From NCBI GenBank assembly GCA_035515515.1, contig DATJBC010000091.1:1-10212 (forward strand): a DNA stretch of 10,212 bases. Reading direction: 5' to 3'. Below are positions 6,748 to 10,212 of this stretch, one piece after another. A model generated the notes under the pieces. The model was not told the DNA's origin, searched no databases, and saw only the letters and a list, made by a program, of their open reading frames with translations. The position numbers and the translations under genes were made by a program. The DNA is from DATJBC01 sp035515515. Lineage in GTDB: Bacteria; Actinomycetota; Acidimicrobiia; Acidimicrobiales; UBA8190. The stretch's first letter is position 1; each line of letters opens with the position of its first letter.

Positions 6748-7203
6748 CTAGCTGTGGGTTCCCGCGAAGAGGGCCGAGAGATCGAGCGTGGGCACGTGCT
6801 GGGCGCTCGCCATCGACACCCACTTGCGCGCCAGGGCGTCTTTCCCCGCGCCCAGGACCGTGCCCACCAGCCCGGTCGCCTCGATGAGCGCCTTGGGAGG
6901 GACCTGGGGGACGACCACGCGCCAGATGGACTCCTCGAGCACGTTGAACGCCGCCTGGACCTCGGCGATCCCGAACCCGGCGGCGTAGCGCTCGGCGGCG
7001 ACCGTCTCGCTGTGCTGGCAGATGGGCGCCAGGTTTCGCTCCCCCAGGCACCGCGTCACCAGGGCGAAGAGCTCCTCCAGGCGTCGGCGGGACACCTCGG
7101 TGCCCGCCTCCTCGTAGTGCGGGAGACGGGCGCGCTCCAATGCCCGCAGCGCCTCCGCCAGCACGGTCTCCTTCGAGCCGCTCAGGACGTCAACGAGGTT
7201 CAT
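6748..7203 (-). CDS. RsbRD_N-like stand-alone sensory/signalling domain protein
   Basis: The product is a 151-aa soluble, mostly helical protein with no signal peptide or membrane segment. Residues about 12-100 resemble the RsbRD N-terminal domain (globin-like sensory module of RsbT co-antagonist proteins). Key segments are the helix SRRRLEELFALVTRCL (38-53) and CQHSETVAAERYAAGFGI (62-79). The block EVQAAFNVLEESIWRVV (81-97) is the most characteristic. In known proteins this domain usually precedes a STAS, GGDEF or kinase output domain; here the chain ends at about 150 with no visible output, so it would have to act through a partner. A strong GGAGG at 7211-7215, 7 nt before the ATG, fixes the start. 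It follows the MMPL transporter gene by 75 nt on the same strand, so the two may be co-transcribed; xfp follows after 290 nt. The family call is from remembered motif similarity. Function is not established. Confidence 0.72.
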   Translation of the reverse strand: MNLVDVLSGSKETVLAEALRALERARLPHYEEAGTEVSRRRLEELFALVTRCLGERNLAPICQHSETVAAERYAAGFGIAEVQAAFNVLEESIWRVVVPQVPPKALIEATGLVGTVLGAGKDALARKWVSMASAQHVPTLDLSALFAGTHS

Positions 7204-7278
7204 GGCACTCCCTCCACAGACAGGTCTCGGTGCCGGGCCGGCCGGGTGGTCGGAGCTCGAGCCCGCCGGGCCCAGCGG

Positions 7279-9504
7279 TCACGCCGCTCGTCCCATCACG
7301 TTCGTCGGCTCCGTGGTCCGAGCCTTGCCGTTCAAGAACCCCAGCCACCGGGGCAGGTACCAGCTCCTCGCCCCCAGCAGGGTCATGACCGACGGCAGCA
7401 GCACGATGCGGACGATCGTGGCGTCGATCAGCACCGCCGAGGCCAGCGCGATGCCCAACTGCTTGAAGTCGATCTCGCTGAGCGTGGCGAAGATCGAGAA
7501 CACGGCCACCATGACGAGGGCCGCGCTCGTGATGATGCCCGCCGTGGAGGTGATCCCCGTGGCCACCGCCTCGCCCGGTGCCAGGCCCCGCTGGTGGCCC
7601 TCCCGGATCCGGCTGAGGACGAGCACGTGGTAGTCCATCGACAGGCCGAACAGGACGACCAGCAGGAACAGGGGGATCCAGTCGATGACCCCGCCGACGT
7701 CCTGGGCCCCGATCAACGAGCGCAGGTAGCCGTCCTGGAAGACGAGCACGAGGAGCCCGTAGGCGGCACCCACCGACAGCAGGTTGAGCACGATCGTGAG
7801 CAGGGGGATGAGGATCGACCGGAACGACAGGAGCAGCAGCACGAAGGCCATGCACAGCACGAACGCGAAGACGAGCGGTAGGTGCCGGCTCATCGTCTGG
7901 TTGAAGTCCACCGACCCCGCCGTGTTGCCGGCGACATAGGCCTGCAGGCCGGGCACGTGTCCAACCGTGGCGGGGACCACCTCGTTGCGCAGGACGCCCA
8001 GGGCGGCCGTCGACGTGCCGTCCGTGCCGTTCCCGGCCAGCGACACCGTCACGATGGCCACCGTGCGATCCGAGCTCACCGTCTCGACGACGGGTCCGCG
8101 AAGCGTCCCCGGGTGCGACTGCACCGCCGCGGTGAGCTGCGCCACGCCCCGGGTCACCGCCGGCGCGGTGACGTCCCCCGACTTGAGCACGACCAGGGCC
8201 GGTGCCGGGGCGCCGGGGAAGGCGCTCTGGATGCGGTCGTAGGTCTGCATGATGGGTAAGTGCGGCGGCAGCCCGACGGTGCCGGGATCGACCGTGTGCA
8301 TGCCCAGCGCCGGGATCGCCAGGGCGAGCAGCGCCCCGGCCGACACGGCGGCCGACACCGACGGTCTGCGCAGCACCCAGTCGACCAGCGTGGACCACAT
8401 CGGCGACTGACCCCGTGCCCGCCGCCGGGCGATCACCGGCACGCGTCCCCATTCGATGCCGTCCCCGAGGCGTGCCATCACCGCCGGCAGGATGGTGACC
8501 GAGCCGACGATCGTCACGGCCACCACCAGGATCGTCCCGATGCCGAGCGAGACGAACACCTTGTTGCCGGCCAGCAGCATGCCCGCCATGGCGGCCATCA
8601 CGGTGAGGCCCGACACCAGCACGGCCCGCCCCGACGTGGCGGCCGCCGTGGCCAGCGCCGTCTCGGTGTCGTTGCCCGCGTGCCGCTCCTCAAGCTTGCG
8701 CCGGAGGTAGAACATCGAATAGTCGACGCCCACCGCCAGCCCCACGAGCAGGATCACGGGGTCGATCGTGGCCTGGGCCACCGGGAACACGTGGCTGATG
8801 GGCCTGATGAGCCCGAGGGCGGCGATCACGGCGGTGAAGCCGAGCAGCAGCGGCACCCCGGCGGCCACGACCGCCCCGAAGGCGACCAGCAAGATGGCGA
8901 GGGTGAGCGGCAGCGAGGTGTGCTCGGCCTTGGCGAAGTCCGCGTCGTAGGCCTTGATGAGGGCCTTGGTGGCGCTGGCCGAGCCGAACTCGGCGACGTA
9001 CAGGCTCCGGTGGTCGGCGGCTGAGGCCGCGGTGGCCGCCAAGGGGGCGTCCACGTTGGCCTGCGCCTGGTTGCTGTCCCCGGCCACTTCGAAGGTCACG
9101 AGCGCCGCCCGCCTGTCGGCCGCGCGCAGGGCAGGGCTGACCAGGGCGCCGGCGACGGGGAACGGCGCCTGGATGTCGGCCACGCTGTGCAGCCTGCCCA
9201 GGCGCGTCACGAGATCGTCCACGGCCCGCACGAGCTCCTGTCCGGGCGGCGCGGCGCGCCGCGCCTGGAGCAGGACCTCCTCGCTGTTGTGGTACGGGAA
9301 GCCCCGCTCGAGCACGCTGGCGCCCTGGCCGGACTGCCCGTTGCCCATCTGGGCGTCGGTCAGGTCGTGCTGGTGCACGAGGGCTCCGGCCACGTAGGCG
9401 AGCGCCACGAACAGCAGCCACCCGGCGATGGCCTTGCGCCTGTTGCGGACGCTCCACGCGCAGGCGGCCCCCGCCAGGTTGCGCTCCGGTCCCACCCTGA
9501 CCAT
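7279..9504 (-). CDS. MMPL/RND-family membrane transporter
   Basis: The 741-aa product is an inner-membrane, proton-driven MMPL transporter. TM1 lies at about 25-43, followed by a large extracytoplasmic loop to about 195. A helix bundle at about 198-355 contains GLAVGVDYSMF with Asp261-Tyr262. A second half repeats the plan: a TM after about 380, a loop, then a bundle containing FGLSMDYHVL with Asp624-Tyr625. These Asp-Tyr pairs correspond to the proton-relay pairs of mycobacterial MmpL3 (Asp256/Tyr257, Asp645/Tyr646), so the pump looks functional. There is no long C-terminal cytoplasmic domain as in MmpL3. Substrate is unknown; lipids, siderophores or drugs are all handled by the family. The ATG at 9504 has only a weak ribosome binding site, but it puts positively charged residues just before TM1. 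The next minus-strand gene is the RsbRD_N-like protein 75 nt downstream; no TetR or MarR regulator is adjacent in the window. Confidence 0.95.
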   Translation of the reverse strand: MVRVGPERNLAGAACAWSVRNRRKAIAGWLLFVALAYVAGALVHQHDLTDAQMGNGQSGQGASVLERGFPYHNSEEVLLQARRAAPPGQELVRAVDDLVTRLGRLHSVADIQAPFPVAGALVSPALRAADRRAALVTFEVAGDSNQAQANVDAPLAATAASAADHRSLYVAEFGSASATKALIKAYDADFAKAEHTSLPLTLAILLVAFGAVVAAGVPLLLGFTAVIAALGLIRPISHVFPVAQATIDPVILLVGLAVGVDYSMFYLRRKLEERHAGNDTETALATAAATSGRAVLVSGLTVMAAMAGMLLAGNKVFVSLGIGTILVVAVTIVGSVTILPAVMARLGDGIEWGRVPVIARRRARGQSPMWSTLVDWVLRRPSVSAAVSAGALLALAIPALGMHTVDPGTVGLPPHLPIMQTYDRIQSAFPGAPAPALVVLKSGDVTAPAVTRGVAQLTAAVQSHPGTLRGPVVETVSSDRTVAIVTVSLAGNGTDGTSTAALGVLRNEVVPATVGHVPGLQAYVAGNTAGSVDFNQTMSRHLPLVFAFVLCMAFVLLLLSFRSILIPLLTIVLNLLSVGAAYGLLVLVFQDGYLRSLIGAQDVGGVIDWIPLFLLVVLFGLSMDYHVLVLSRIREGHQRGLAPGEAVATGITSTAGIITSAALVMVAVFSIFATLSEIDFKQLGIALASAVLIDATIVRIVLLPSVMTLLGARSWYLPRWLGFLNGKARTTEPTNVMGRAA

Positions 9505-9561
9505 GTGCCCACACGGCGCCGGGCCCCACCAGGGCTGAAGGGCCCAACGACCCCGGCCCGC

Positions 9562-10001
9562 TCAGCCCGAGGCCACGGGGACGCCCAGGCGCCAGGCGGG
9601 GACCCCCGTCTCGGCGTCGGGCCCGCCGGGGTGGGCCCGGGGGCCGACGGGCTCGGGGGGCCCGTGGCGCCGGGCGGGCTCGCCCCCGAGGCGCCCGCGA
9701 CGGGCCAGGGCCCGGGCCTCGACGAGGTGCCAGGAGAGCTCCGCCGAGCACAGCGTGGCCGCCAGGGCGCACACCACGCCGGCCCGTCCCAGGGCCACGT
9801 GAGCCACACGTAGTGCCACAGGTCCAGCGCGTACGACCGGCGCCCCAGGTACCCCGGGAGCGCCCCGGCGAGCACCGACCGGCCCCCGTGGCGGTGCCGG
9901 TCGAGGACGGCCACGACCAGCACGGGCCCCGCCACCGAGCACGTCACCCAGGCCACCCCGGTCAGGCCGGCCGAGCCGGGATGGCCGAACTCCCACGCCC
10001 A
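9562..10001 (-). pseudogene. Acyltransferase-3 (OafA/YrhL-like) C-terminal remnant, frameshifted
   Basis: In one minus-strand frame, from about 10001 to 9800, the translation gives the late part of an acyltransferase-3 membrane protein: FGHPGSAGL, a hydrophobic helix VLVVAVL, then YLGRRSYALDLWHYVWLTWP. The last block matches the family's LGRxSYxLYLWHxP motif. From about 9805 the homology continues in a different frame, GVVCALAATLCSAELSWHLVEARAL, the family's final helix with the AELSxxLVE motif, and runs to a stop at 9562. The change equals a net loss of one base (or 1+3n). The N-terminal helices and the catalytic His region are missing, and an in-frame TGA lies at 10041-10043. So this is a truncated and shifted relic rather than a working O-acyltransferase. 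A sequencing error could explain the shift but not the missing N-terminus. No ribosome binding site was seen before the GTG at 9956. Confidence 0.72.
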
Positions 10002-10072
10002 CGGGCGGTGCCGCGCTCTCTCAGCGTCGTTCCACGTCGCTCACAGCGGGTTACCAGCCGCCACGACGGGCA

Positions 10073-10114
10073 GCGGGCGCCCGCACCCCGGGCCCGCGCC
10101 CGGAGCCCGCGGGC
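10073..10114 (-). terminator. Palindrome-dense GC stretch after the right-edge gene
   Basis: The stretch holds the perfect palindromes GCGGGCGCCCGC (10073-10084) and GCCCGCGGGC (10105-10114). A 7-bp stem CGGGCGC (10074-10080) / GCGCCCG (10096-10102) also fits. It begins 20 nt beyond the stop of the minus-strand gene at 10134. It could act as a U-less hairpin terminator or transcription pause. There is no T-tract, so the call is tentative. Confidence 0.28.
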
Positions 10115-10133
10115 AGCCGGAAGCGCGGAGGGC

Positions 10134-10212
10134 TCACACCGGCTTGTTCGGCCACTCCCGGAACGTCCGCTGGTGCCGGGCGATCTCGGCCAGGATGGCG
10201 TCGATGTACACG
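10134..10212 (-). CDS. C-terminal end of an unidentified gene (cut by right window edge)
   Basis: Reading the minus strand from the right edge, the frame VYIDAILAEIARHQ then RTFREWPNKPV ends at TGA 10136-10134. That gives 25 codons of a helical, charged C-terminus with good codon use, and the other frames are less protein-like. The 12-aa motif RHQRTFREWPNK is not one I can assign to a family. It is on the same strand as the acyltransferase remnant and the transporter gene that follow. Confidence 0.6.
   Translation of the reverse strand, partial: VYIDAILAEIARHQRTFREWPNKPV

Noticed and set aside
3713..6751. Plus-strand open frame of 1012 codons opposite xfp and ackA
   Set aside because: It is the complement of two clearly homologous genes. 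Its translation is Val/Gly/His/Asp/Arg-rich without motifs, as expected for an antisense shadow in high-GC DNA.
6644..6759. 8-bp inverted pair ACCCACAG / CTGTGGGT about 100 bp apart
   Set aside because: One arm lies inside the RsbRD_N-like coding end and the spacing is long; best taken as chance.
6458..7051. N-terminally extended phosphoketolase
   Set aside because: The extension is Arg/Gly/Pro-rich, overlaps the RsbRD_N-like gene in another frame and exceeds the usual family length.
6685..9024. Plus-strand open frames (6685-7881 and 8260-9024) opposite the RsbRD_N-like and MMPL genes
   Set aside because: Arg/His/Gln/Asp-rich antisense shadows. The minus strand has complete, motif-bearing genes.

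Overview
The window is GC-rich and carries gene families typical of high-GC Actinomycetota: an MmpL-type transporter, a phosphoketolase/acetate kinase pair, a lipoprotein esterase and an RsbRD_N-like signalling protein. The exact class cannot be fixed from sequence alone; an uncultured actinobacterial lineage is a reasonable guess (inference). No rRNA, tRNA, CRISPR array, intact insertion sequence or replication origin was seen.

Left part (1-2973). It is visibly less GC-rich and more loosely coded than the rest. It holds the N-terminal 234 codons of an amidase-signature enzyme (minus strand, running off the left edge). A non-coding divergent gap of about 840 bp follows, with several short inverted and direct repeats. 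Next comes a complete lipoprotein alpha/beta hydrolase (plus strand). A 313-bp convergent gap then holds a 54-codon hydrophobic ORF that may be a gene remnant. Composition shifts to very high GC at about 2880-2930.

Central part (2974-9504). Four genes lie on the minus strand. In transcription order they are an MMPL/RND transporter, a small stand-alone RsbRD_N-like protein, a full-length phosphoketolase (xfp) and an acetate kinase (ackA). xfp and ackA are 10 nt apart and almost certainly co-transcribed. Together they convert xylulose-5-phosphate or fructose-6-phosphate plus phosphate into acetyl phosphate, then acetate plus ATP. The 290-bp gap upstream of xfp carries a 10-bp tandem repeat and a 7-3-7 dyad, both candidates for control elements.

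Right part (9505-10212). A decayed, frameshifted C-terminal fragment of an acyltransferase-3 (OafA/YrhL-like) membrane protein lies on the minus strand. A palindrome-rich GC stretch follows, then the last 25 codons of an unidentified minus-strand gene at the right edge.

No clear new multi-gene system stands out. The best leads are the RsbRD_N-like protein between a transporter and the phosphoketolase operon, the repeat-bearing xfp leader, the changed HLGNG motif in AckA, and the composition break near 2.9 kb.
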